Source of the DNA: Bostrychus sinensis
Lineage: Eukaryota > Chordata > Actinopteri > Gobiiformes > Eleotridae
Reading direction: 5' to 3'
NCBI GenBank assembly: GCA_020698575.1
Contig: CM036245.1
Coordinates: 4,396,109 to 4,460,108, forward strand
DNA: 64,000 bases
The translations under genes and the position numbers were made by a program. Shown piece after piece: positions 10,901-22,900 of the stretch. The notes below the pieces were generated by a model, which was given only the letters and a program-made list of their open reading frames with translations, ran no database searches and had not been told where the DNA came from. How positions within the stretch are numbered: position 1 is the first letter of the stretch; every line of letters starts with the position of its first letter.

Positions 10901-13900
10901 GAGCCATGTTTAACATTACAGGTGTGTGATCGGAAAGGTGAATGCTACCGATGGAGCTAGAGTTCACAAAAGGAATGGCAGATTTAGAAATAAAAAAATA
11001 ATCTATTCTAGACAATATGTTATGGGGAGAGGAATAGAAAGTATAATCTCTAGAGGACGGGTTAAGTAGTCGCCAAATGTCTACAAGGCCAACGGCTTTA
11101 CACATATCCTGCATAGCAGCAGCAGACCTGGGCGATCGCTTAGAAGGTATGTTACGGTCTAGAACATTGTCCATGACCTGATTGAACCCCCCTACCCCAC
11201 CCCCCCACCAAAATGGGACAATCTCCCATCCCACTGAGTTTGTGCTCAAGCTGCCCAAAAAATGTGGGATCATCCACATTCGGAGCATAGGCATTAGCTA
11301 TTATCACCCTTTGACCTTGAATCTCTGCCAGGACCAGTAAGACTCATCCAGCTTCATTAGCAACCTCTTTAATACACTTAAATTGTAAACGTTTATGAAT
11401 TAGAATTGCCACCCCCCGGCTCTGGCTGGTACCACATGAGGCAAAAACGTGACCTACCCAGTCCCTACAAAGTTTTTTTTTTATTCAGTTGCTAACAGGT
11501 GAGTTTCCTGAAATATCAACCTTTTTAGATTTAATAAATGTCATCATTTTTCTCCTTTTAATTGGGTGGTTGAGACCTTTCACATTCCAAGTCATCAAAT
11601 TCAGAGTGGCCTGTTGATTAGCCGACATCTTTGGTTAAATAAAAAGCAGCAGAATAAGGAACAATGCCATTGAGTTCTGAGATCATCACTGGGTGACAAG
11701 AAAATACACAAGCAATAATAAAAATAAGATAAATAAAATATGGACACAAAAAAAAAAACCTTCAAACAAATAAACTTGAGGTGACAAGAGAAAAACAGTC
11801 ACCCATGGGTGCTTTAAAACTGCACCAACTAAACCAAAAACCCTGTGGACCATGACAGTAGCCAGTGTAACAGACTTAAAGAGAGCAATCGTGCAGCGAC
11901 AGCAATAAATCTATACAAGCGACACAGGAGCAGTAGCCTATAACATCGAGCATATTAATAAGTAAATTCAGTAAAAGAATAAAGTATTGTCAGAATATCG
12001 CATTCTTTTGTCCGGCCGGACAAATAGAAAAGACCACGAAAGGCCCTAGCAGAATTATGGGGTTATGGAGTACCGTAAATACAATTATGCCAGTAGCCAA
12101 TATGTTCATAACATGAAGTATAAAACTGCATTAAGCCCCAACAGTAAGCCTGACAATACAGACCCATACTCACATTCACCCATTACTTTTAGAGGGCAAA
12201 GAGCGGATGTAGTCCAGAGCTTTCTTGGGATCAGTGAACTCGCGTTTACCCCCCATCATCTTCAGAATGAGCACTGCAGGAAACATTCGAATTTAATTTT
12301 TCTCTCATGTAACAGTTGTTTGCATTGATGAAATGCTGCCCGTTTGTCCGTGACTAATTTAGAGTTGTCCGGAAACACCATAATGTGATGTCCGTCCCAG
12401 TGCAGCTTTCCCATCTTGGGTGCCGTTTCCGCAATCCGCTCCCGGTCCTGGAACCGCAAAAGTTGAATGATCGCCCTGGGCGGCTGGCTGTCTGGTTTGC
12501 GCCTGGCCAAGCTCCGGTGCACGCGGTCGATCTCCAGACCTCCCGGGAATTCGGTCTTCAGAATCTCCAGGATAGCAGTGCACATAAAGGTGAGAGTGTC
12601 CGTGCCCTCGCAGCTTTCTGGAAAGCCTACAAAACGCAAGTTGTTCCGCCAGCATCTATTTTCCAAATCATCCACCTTCTGTTGCAGGGTCTCTACCTCG
12701 GTCCGGGTTGCTGGTGGATTAGCTTCTAATGCTCTGTTAGCATCCTCGAGAAAGTCAATACAGGACTCGGCATTGCCCAAGCGAGCAAGTTTCCATGGCT
12801 CTAGTCGCGGCCTGTATTGAATTGAGCTTCCTCTCCTGCACCTCCAAGGTTTCTTTAAGCAGCACATAAATCTTAGAAATGTCCTTGGCCATTTGTTCCG
12901 TTGTGGCACTGCCAGTGTCCGAAGTCTGGGGCGGTGGTGGGTCTTCATTGTCCGTCGGTGCTATGTAACTCGCTTTAGCCGAGGCACCCTTGCTAGCACC
13001 ATCTTGACGACGTAGGTTGAGTTTTTGTTTTTGACTGGGCATTTTTAGGTCTGTATGTCAAATTATCCAACCTCTAAATAATCAGTTATTTTTTTAAACA
13101 AGATGTCAAATACTGCTCCTTTTTTAAGAGAAATAAGCTGCCTGAACTGCAAAGCCCCACAACTAAGCTGTCATCTTCACCGCTTATGTCACGTGACTCC
13201 CCCTAAGATATTTTTTGATATTTTGCAGCTGTTTTTTGTGGATAATTTTGCTTTGTTGATTCAAATGGCATAGATTTTGCCTCAGGTGTGTATTTTTGGA
13301 AGAAATTTCAGATTTCATAATTCTTTTTTGGAAAATTCCTCTTAACAAGGTGGTAAATTTATGACATCATCAGCATTTTACCATCTCAAAAACATTGCCA
13401 GAATCAAAGGTTTACTGTCTAAACCAGACCTAGAGAGACTTATTCATGCATTCATCTCCAGCAGGATAGACTACTGTAACGGTCTGCTCACTGGACTCAC
13501 TAAACCAGCTGTGAGACAGCTGCAGGACGTCCAGAACGCTGCTGCTCAGGTCCTGACTAAAACCAGGAAGCACGACCATATTAGTCCTGTCCTCAGGTCT
13601 CTGCACTGGCTTCCTGTCCCTCAGAGAACAGAATTTAAAACAGCTCTGCTCTACAAGTCTACAAGTCTCTCCATGGCTTAGCACCAAAGTACATCTCTGA
13701 CCTGTTGGTCCCATTTGGGACTCCGAGGACCTCAGGGACAGGTCTCTGCTGGGACTCTGAGAACCTCAGGGACAGGTCTCTGCTGGTCCCAGAGTCAGGA
13801 CTAAACTCAGTGAAGCAGTGTTTCAGTTTTCTGCAGCTAAACTCTGGAACGGTCTTCCAGACGATGTTAGACAGAACTCTACTCTGACAATGTTCAAGTC

Positions 13901-16900
13901 CAGACTCAAAACTGTTCTTTTTAGCTGTGCATATGCCAACTGAAAGTGTTTTAACTGCACTCTTCTCTTTTAATTTAATTTTAAATGGATTCTTAATTAT
14001 AATTTTTTATTTGATTTTACTGTTCTAACTGTAATTCTTATCTATGTTCTTTTGCCTTGTCTTTTTTTCTGTAAAGCACTTTGAATTACTCTATGTATGA
14101 ATTGTGTTCAACAAATAAACTTGCCTTGCCTTGTTGGTGTGAGAGAAGAGGATGCAGAGGAGAGGGTTAGATGGAGGCAGAGGGTTTTCTGTGGGTCACC
14201 TGAGTGGAAGTGAATCCTCCATAGGGGTTCTGCTCTCCCGTTAACCAGCGGACGATCTTGGAGGCGTACCCCAGGTCTCCCACACTGACCGAGGGCTGGG
14301 ACAGAATGGACAGAAGGACATAGGAGCTGGTCTCTACAGACAGAGAGGCCGAGGTGCTCGAGGACGTCTGTGACCAGTGAAGAAATCCTCCTGGAGAACA
14401 CAAACACAGGTCAACTTAAGGCCTTGCTACACCAAGGTGACTCCCAGACTGCCACCGAAAAGACGGAGCGACAGCTCATCTCTTCCTGTCTCCTCTCGTT
14501 CCCTCCCGTTTCCTCACGTCGGATGACCTTTTTCTCTCTTCATACAACGCAGCGACAACCAACATAAAGACCGTGTCTTGCGCATGCACATGATGTAATT
14601 ACCCCCCCCCCTCCCCCCTCCCCCCCAAAGTGGCAGATGGCGCTATCCAATGAACAAAGATAAACGGAAGTGACACAATGTTTGCGGAGTACATATGCAT
14701 GTAGCGCGCCTTGGTCCGCCACTGTTCTCAGCTTGTTTGAACATTTGAGAAGCGTGATCATGGCCAGTTTGGACATTGTTTTGTGTGGATTAGGTGCCGC
14801 TGCTCTGTTACTTGAAGAAGATAACTTTCCGCATGGAATTGCGAAAAATGCAAAAATGGTGACAGTACGCTGCCACAGCGGTTTTCACCTCTCGTCACTC
14901 CGTCACTTCCGCTAAAATTCCCATGAGCTGATTGGCGCGGCAGCTGTAGTGCTAGGCCTATCAGAGCGCTTCATGCCAAAGACCAAAAACGATTCAACAA
15001 CAACAAGGCCAATCGGCAGGAAACTATTCAGTAGTTTGTTTGGTCTCCTTTTCTCTTTTTTTCTGTTGTTTTGCGGTATGAGCAGTTGGAGCCACCTCTG
15101 GACTACGAGGGACAAAAGATGCCCTGACCGTACTTGCCTTCCTCGTGTCTTTCCTCGTGCAGTTTCTTAAGGAGGTGAGCTCGAGTCTCTGTGTCTCCGG
15201 CCAAACTGAACACGTAGGCCATCAGAGCGGTCGTGTAGGTGTTGTCCAGGTTCTTCATGTTATTCTTCAAACAGGAGAGACTCTTGTTCAACACCGGATC
15301 CTACAAATACAAGGATGAGGCTGAGGTTAGAGCTGGCGGCCTAGAGGAAGACCAGCAAGGAGGTTTATGGATGTACCAGAGGAGTAGAAGAATCAGGATT
15401 AGTGTACACAGTACAGAGGCTGGACTTACAGTCACAGAAATGTTCATCTCCAGAAAGGCAGCAGTGATGTAGGCGCTGAGGGTCACTTCATCTGACACTC
15501 CTCCCTGAAAAACACGAGACAACACAACACAAGACAGTGGTTAGAGGTAAGACAGAGTAAAGAGACCTATGGGACTGCACTGTAAAAGAAACTCATCTTA
15601 AACGGCACAATATTAAAATGCTCAAAACAGCAGCTCCTCATTTGCCATGCAATGCAATTAATTTGATATAAACCTCTCTTTTTCAAATGTTTCACACCAA
15701 GTACCAGCTCAGAAAATATGTGACTTTAAAGTACCAGCTTTAAAAGTGGATTTACTTTCCTGGTGAGCCTAAATCTGGACAAAACCAGGTCTAAACCAAA
15801 ACTAAACTAGGAATGAACCAGGTCTGGACCAGGACTAAACCCGGACTGAGGACAACATGAAGAATAAAACTGGTTCTAAATCAGGACCAGAACTGTACAA
15901 GACTCCTGAGTACCACATGAAGAAGCCCAAGTACCACCAGTGGGACCTTTTTCAGTATACGACAACAGCTTTTATCTAACTTGCTTTGGAAGATGGTCAT
16001 GTACATTTTCGGTCAGGGATGTCCCACCTTCATCCTGTTGTTGAAGAGTTTCCCTGACTGCCGGAAACACCCGTCCTCCTTCTGTTGTCTCTGGAGCCAG
16101 ATCCTGGACTGGAGCACCTTCTCTGGGTCGATGTAGACGAAGGACTGGGCTTTGGCGAAGGACCGCACCACGAACGCAGTCAGCCTGAGAGAACACACAG
16201 GCAACATCATAGATATACATCATAGAGCAACATGCACAAGGAAGGTTTACATACAGAGAGAAGAAATGGGTTGGCGAAGCATTGTCATGTGATGTAAAGT
16301 GACATAAACCTCCCAATGATCCATTTAAAGTCCTGGTTGGAAAGCAACAATACAGAAAAAATGCTAACGGGGTGAATACTTTTGCAAGCCGCTGTATATC
16401 TAATAATGTTATAACTAGGGCTGGTTACCATTAAACGATACCTTTGTGGTATCGAAAGAAAAGTTACAATACTACTGGTATTGAAAAAATAATTATTATA
16501 TACCAAGTTTCAATACCTAGTGAGACCTCTAATGTTCCTTTGCATGAATCAAATAACACAGAATAAATCATACAAACTACTGGTTTTTACCTGCAGCTAA
16601 GATTTTTGCTCCAAAAAAATAGTCTTTTATTCAATATTATTGTGTTCTATGATCGTAGAAGATGAATTAGCTCACCATAGGTATCAGAAAAAATATCGCT
16701 CAAGCACCGGTATCGAAAACCAGGTATCATTTAAGAACTGGTATCAAAAAAATCTGAACAGGACCCAGCTCTAGTTATAACACAGCAGGATGTCTGACCA
16801 TGTGTTGCCGTCTCCGCTCCCGAACGTGCTGTAGGCTCCATCCAAATGTTTGTAGTTCAACTGTCTCTGGTATCCTGCAGTAAAACGACTTATATCAGTT

Positions 16901-19900
16901 TAATAGTGTTTAAAACATGTTTTTAAATTCATGGAGCGAGGTGAAGAGACCAGCAGTGAGCAGTTCTGTTACGCTCTTTAGAACAGAAACCATGAAAAAT
17001 GTTTGCTTCCTTACACCACACAACAGAGCTCTACACGTTTTTTTTTTTTTTTTTTTTTGGATGAATGAATGAGAACAGTCTGGACGTTAAGGGCTTGTTG
17101 ATTGGTCAGTACGTCCTGGAGTGGGCTGGGCTTTGTGGAACTGAGCATTTTGAGGGCTTAGAACAGCAGTGACAATGAATACAGGATCACTCAAAAAGAC
17201 GTGAATGAAACAAAACACAACTCCAGTTAGGTTTCTGACGAGAAAACAACATTATATTATGGGAAAATGCTCAGAAAACTAAATTTTGCAGAATATGTCC
17301 CCTTTAAGGTTTAGCTTGTATTGACAGTGTGTGGCCTCACCGCTGCTGAGGAACTTTGTGGCCCTCTCTGTGATCTCTGGGGTGAGCTGCTGTGTGTCCC
17401 TCAGATACTGCAGGATGTAGATGTTTGGAGCCAGCAGAGCCATGTTCTGCTCCCCACATCCATAAGGCATCTTCAGCAGGCCGTCCAGGTTCTTCATGGC
17501 CCGCCCCAAAATGTCCCCTACAGCAGATACACAGCCACTGTTTACCAGAGTAAAATACACAACATTACATTGAAAAGGTAGTTTTGTTTCTTGCCATCTT
17601 GGTTTGTCAAGTCCCCATCATTTGTTGCAACTAATATTAAAACATTGGATTTCTTGGGAAATACATAAGTTCAGTTACTAGATACTTCTACTCAAGTATC
17701 AGTCAGATCACAACAAGAGGAAAGTTACATCTGCTCAGTGATGTGGAAACCCAGTGTGATGCCTTTACCGAGTACAGAGAGGGAGGCTCGGGCCGACTCT
17801 GGGATCACGTTCTCGGGCAGCGTCAGCTCCACCTCCTCCTTCAGAGCCTCTCCTGAACACAGAAATATAAAGCACAATACGTTTAAAAGTGTCCTGTTGT
17901 CGTCATATCCAGTCAAACCCATTCACTTTCTCATTAAAATAAACCAAGTCTTAACCCCTCCCATTTTAATGTTTTCTAGGGTTGCACCAATACCAGCCAC
18001 CGATGCCACTACAGCGTCGTCATGTGACGTTCACTGCTCAGAGCCGAGAGAAGCAACGTGTGGAATAATATCAATGTGAAATATGGAGAAAAAAACAAAG
18101 CTGACTGTACATTAGGGCTGGGACAAAATATACATTTTGTGATATACTGCAATACTTTGTGATGTACCATTAATATTTCTATACTGACGTTACTTTGTGA
18201 TATCATCCATAATAGTGGTGCTACAGCTGCACTGCTTTCAATCAAATGAGACCAAAAATGGTGAAGTATTCTGTCAGAACTGTAGAGGACAGCACTGCAC
18301 TTTGACACACCTGGTCTGACAAATACTGAGACACAAATCAAAATATTTCTAAATACTTGATAAATAAATAACAGACTGACTGATGCTGGATTTATTACTG
18401 TTGGTAATTGTGGTTTGTGGTTTCTTGTTTATTTAAGTCTATAAATGAGTTGTGTGTGAATCGATACCACAGTACAATACAAGTTCTTTTGGTATTGATA
18501 TCAATCTGAAACTGTTCTGCTGCTTTAGTGGCATAAAGTCCCCATAATATGTAACATACATGTTTATTGTTTATTGGACATATTGTGATATTATGATAAT
18601 AATTATGATAATTTTGTAACTTGAGACATGTATTGTGTATTGTGAGGTACCCAGTGATTCCCAGCCCTACTGTTCATTAATCTTCGAGTCATGACCAGAT
18701 GTCCCAAATTATGTGTGACAGTCCTAAAATTCAAGCAGCTGTTCTCGTGTTGTCCGACTTGTCCCAAAAATCATGCCAGCACAGAGTCTGAAGCAGTTGT
18801 TTTCTGATAAAACATAAGGGGCCAGATTTATCAAAGGTTAGCGTGCACACTAACTGAATAAGATGCGCTAAAATTGGAGCAAACCCAGACGCAGTTGAGA
18901 TTTGCGTGTCTTACAGGAGCAGAGCGAACACAATGCAGATTTTGCTCCTATGACCTAATGAATCTGTAAACTGAGGCGTTCTTCCCAGAGTGCGCAAAAT
19001 GGAAGGCGGAGAAAATGCAAATTCATTCATTTACTGCCCGCAATATTATTTATCAAGGCTCACCATGACTTTGCGTGTGAAAATAGTGTATAAATTTAGC
19101 ACGTTGTAGAAGGACGTGCTAATCTTTTGCACAGATTTGGCTGCTGTGATTCGTGTGAGACGAAGGAGAAGAAATGAACAAATACGTAGGGTTAGAGAGT
19201 TTGCCACGCGTGCAGATCTATTTGCCATGACGGATGAAAAAATTATTCACCAGCACTTTTAGCTCTTCTTAGTTAAATTTTTGCTTCCATTTGCGTTCCA
19301 CTTCCACACCTTCCATGACGCAAAACAATACACGCAATGATTCCGTTTAAATAGTTCCGCCCCATCTGTTTGCACTGTCACCGGCCACGCAGTTTGTTTC
19401 AGTAATTCACGTGCAACACAAACATTAATAGCAGGCCGCAAATTTTCTCATTGCACTCGCAGTTTAGCACCCGTCTTAGTAAATATGGCCCAAGGAGTAC
19501 TGTTGGTAATTGTGTTAGCTGCTCTAGGTCCTGGAAGTACTTAAATTAAAGTACTTGTATCGGGTTGAAAAAATGTGGTGTTGGTGCACCCCTAGTTGTG
19601 ACTTATTTACTGTTATGTGTTTATGTTAGGTGAAATATTAATAATTAGTTGAATAAGTTGATAATAAGCAGTAAAAAGACTAAAAGAGTACTGTGAAATG
19701 CATTGTGAATGTACTAAGAATATTGTTCTATTGTGGTGAACTGGAAGAGTTCATACATGTAGGAAATGTACTTGTATTTTGCCGCGAGTTGGACTGTTAC
19801 AAAGAAAGACGCTATGAAGTTCGATCTTTTCCTGTGTTCCTGCAATTTTGAGCAGTAAATGTTCAGAACTAAGACATCCGCCCCTGTCATAATTTTCAAA

Positions 19901-22900
19901 GCTTTCACTCCGTAACACCCCTAGTTTCCACAAAAATCCCATTTGACCGATCAGAAGTGTTTGTCTAAAATGGGGCTTAATGTGATGCTGTGTTTTTCTG
20001 ATTGGTTGTAATGTTTTTGTATGTTCTGAAGCAGTTCTGTGCCAGTACAAAGTGTATAAAATGATTATGTTAAACACAGACCTTTTGGGCAGAAGAGCCA
20101 GTTGAAGGTCTTTGCTATTTCTGTGCCTTCAGCCTGAGAGAAAAACAGAGGTTAAATATTCTGTAATGTAACAAACTGGATCATCTCTGGTTTCAGATGC
20201 ACAGACCTTGACTATCAGAGGTTTTGTGACCACATCGATGCGTCCTCTCTCCGGGACACTCATGACCTCATTGTCACACTGCACTTGGGACGGGATGGCC
20301 TCCGCTTTTACAGAAACGTTTACCACACCTACAAGGACAGAAGGACAGACACATTCACTACATCAACAAACAGATTACGAGGATGGCATTAGGTCGGACT
20401 GTTAGCAGCTAAACTCTGACTCGTACCGAGGACAGACGGGACCATCATCCAGCTCAGAGTCTTACGTTCGTTTCCACACAGACAGGAGGTGTACTGTTCT
20501 CCAGAGAGAGGCGTCAGGGTGTAGTCCAGAGAGGGGGCAGCGGTCACTGACATCTGGGTCACACAAAGACAGACAGCTGTTAGGGTCAGATAAAGACAGA
20601 CCCCACTGTCACTGTAGGGAAATTTTTTCTCTGTGTTTGACTCATCCTTCCAATAACACTGGGGCAACTGGACTGGAGCAGTGGACCAGATCTGAGCCAG
20701 GATCCTGGTCAGGAGGACCATGTCTGTGGACAACCACACACAGGGTACAGTCACGGTAATCTCCCAGTATTTCTCACCATGATGCAGGAGCTGAGGTAGT
20801 TGAAGACCGTGGCCTTGAGTTCGAAGCTCTCTCCTCTGATGATGGAGTAGGGCAGAGTCAGCTCCAGGAAGAACGGCTGGAACACGGTGAGCTGTTTACG
20901 AGGAGCCAGACCGAAGCCCAGAGGGGACAAACAGAACGCCTCTGTCTCCCATGTGGTGATGGTGTCTGGGACGGTCAGGGACAGAGCTGCGCTGCCAGAC
21001 TCTCTGAAAAACATACGCCCAACACATGAGAAGCAGCAGGTAGCTGGTATCTCACCTTGTTCATTTAAGACAGGGTTAATAATGTGTGTGAGAGACAGCG
21101 GTAAATCCATCCATCCATTTTCTTCTGTTTATCCAGGGCGGGGTTGTGGGGGCAGCAGTCTAAGCAGGGATGCGCCACACAGAAATCCCCATCCAGGACC
21201 ATCCTCAACTCAGTCCAAGCTCCCAGACCAGACCAGGAGACTTAGGATGAGACACCTGATAAACCTGTTTAGTGTTCTTTAAGTAAAAAAAAAACCCTCC
21301 TCTCTCATTTATTTATGTTTTATTTCAGTTACTGTCAGCTTTGCACGTTGCCTCTCTTTTTTCTGTGTTTCGTCAAAAAATCCCTGCTCTAGTTCACCCT
21401 GTGTCAAAAACGCTTTTTAATAATAATAAGAGCCAGATGAGGTCTCAGATTCTCAGTTTTTTTAGAGATGACTTCTGTTATGCTCTGCTGTTGACTGAAT
21501 CATTCATTTTCCTCAAAAAATAAAAATACAAAAAATACAAACAAACAAATAAATAAATAAATAGATAAAATAAGATAAAAATCAGGCAGTGCTTCTTTAA
21601 AATGATAAACTCACCCCACGTCAACCAGGTCCCAGATCCAGGTCTCGGGGAAGAAGATCCGTATGGTCTGGATTGGAGGAGGAGGAGGTGGAGGAGGAGG
21701 AGGAGGAGCAGAGCCAATGGGGTGTAGCGACATTATCAGGGATCCATCTCCTAGTGGTCCTCCTCCGAGTCCCTTATAATCTAAAAGAAATAACTGAACT
21801 AAACAGTCCTTCTTGGCAATAAATCATAGACAGCTGGGGAACAAAAAAAATCTATCAAAGGTTAAGTCACAAAAAACATTAATTCGTCTTCCTCCACTTA
21901 CTCCTGTGACTGGAACCTATCCTAGAAACTATGGGCCTTAGGTGGAGTCCAGCCTCTACAGCGGCCAGACACTTTAGTTTGCATATTCTCTCTGTGTCTA
22001 GGTCTCGGTTTCCTCCATCAACCTAAAACATGCACAGTAGGCTAACCCCCCAGCTAGTGGCATAGCAGCCAGTGCTCTCGCCTTCCAGCAAGGAGGTTGT
22101 GTGTTGTATCCCTGGGTTGGTGAACACACAAACTCACAGGTTGTAGTCTGCATGTCCTCTCTGTTACTGTGGGTTCTCACTGGGTACTCCTCTTTCCACC
22201 CAGCGTCCAAAGACCTACATGTGTTAGGAGAATTGGTGACTAAATGACCTAGTGGATGGATGTGAGAGTGAATAGTTGTCTGTGTTTGTCTTTGTGTTAG
22301 CTCTGAAATTAACCGGCCCCTGTCCAGCGTGTACCTCGCCTAAGACCCAAAGTTACTGGGATAGGCTTCAGTCAGGGGCGTAGCTAGACCAATTTTAGGG
22401 GGGCTATAGGAGGTTTTAGCACCCCAAGATGTAATCCAGTGACAAAGTGATTTTAGTACACAGTATAGAAATATACAGTGCCAATACTGACAACAGTATA
22501 TCTCGCAAAGATACATTTTTCTAAACTTTACCATAACATTTCTAATGTTTCTCCTTGGCTACCCATAATCCTACACTATAGACAGTTACACCTCTATCTT
22601 TCCTATGTTGTATTTTGCGTTAGATGCTTCTTTTGGTGACTTTTCTTGGCCGACAAGGACCTCAGCACCCTTAAATCTCTAATCCTAAAATCACCATCCA
22701 GTACCAGCGACCGCTAATAATATAAGTGAAAGAAGATGAATGAATGAATGAATGAATCTTTAAGGCTGCTCACAGTTGATTCCTTTCTGGGGGTATAGAT
22801 CATACTCTATTTCTCTGAAGTACACACACGATGGTGTGAAGAGATTGGTGGCCGTCTTCAATCCTCGTCCCTGGAAAAAAAAAAAAACATTAGAGTTTTA

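Larger units (their letters stand above)
7655..13203 (-). mobile_element. L1-clade LINE, near full length, inserted in the L2-like LINE
   Basis: Runs on the minus strand from a 5' end at about 13203 (GGGGAGTCACGTGAC) through ORF1 and ORF2 to a short poly-A (T-run 7655-7662). Flanking target duplications of about 15 bp are visible: CCTAAGACATTTTTT near 7646-7660 and CCTAAGATATTTTTT near 13202-13216, one mismatch. Both ORFs are broken by frameshifts, so it is dead. The 3' UTR is 7663-8000. Confidence 0.88.
7349..14135 (+). mobile_element. L2-like LINE 3' part (7349-7640 and about 13345-14135), split by L1
   Basis: The two halves match a continuous copy at 50395-51853. The left half encodes the end of the RT palm and thumb (LQLNSDKTEIIIFGHRN); the right half encodes the C-terminus (MTSSAFYHLKNIARIKGLL, HAFISSRIDYCNGLLTGL, VQNAAAQVLTKTRK, LRSLHWLPVPQR). 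The 3' end has AAATAAACTTGCCTTGCCTTG, a CTTGC-type terminal repeat. Several frame breaks. Between the L2 halves and the L1 there are also about 130 bp of unassigned DNA (13217-13345). Confidence 0.8.
7268..14185 (+). mobile_element. RTE/Rex3-like 3' fragment split by nested LINEs in copy B intron 29
   Basis: The short fragment 7268-7348 (GCCTAGAGGAAGATCAAAGA... GTTAGTTG) resumes at about 14136-14185 (GTTGGTGTGAGAGAAGAGGA). An uninterrupted relative lies in copy A at 50255-50370. It encodes the basic RPRGR-K tail typical of RTE-type LINE 3' ends. The interruption is an L2-like LINE that itself holds an L1. Confidence 0.6.
16185..16798 (-). other. copy B intron 25
   Basis: Holds the Tc1-like terminal fragment and the hAT MITE listed separately; copy A's intron 25 is longer (55350-57367) because of different insertions. 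Confidence 0.6.

Noticed and set aside
14602..14627. C-rich run as a G-quadruplex or i-motif regulatory site
   Set aside because: It is a mononucleotide-like run within a repeat element; no independent sign of function.
20389..20754. 121-codon minus-strand open stretch as a separate small gene
   Set aside because: Only the exon 20 part (20427-20553) fits A2M; the remainder is intron 19 read through the acceptor.
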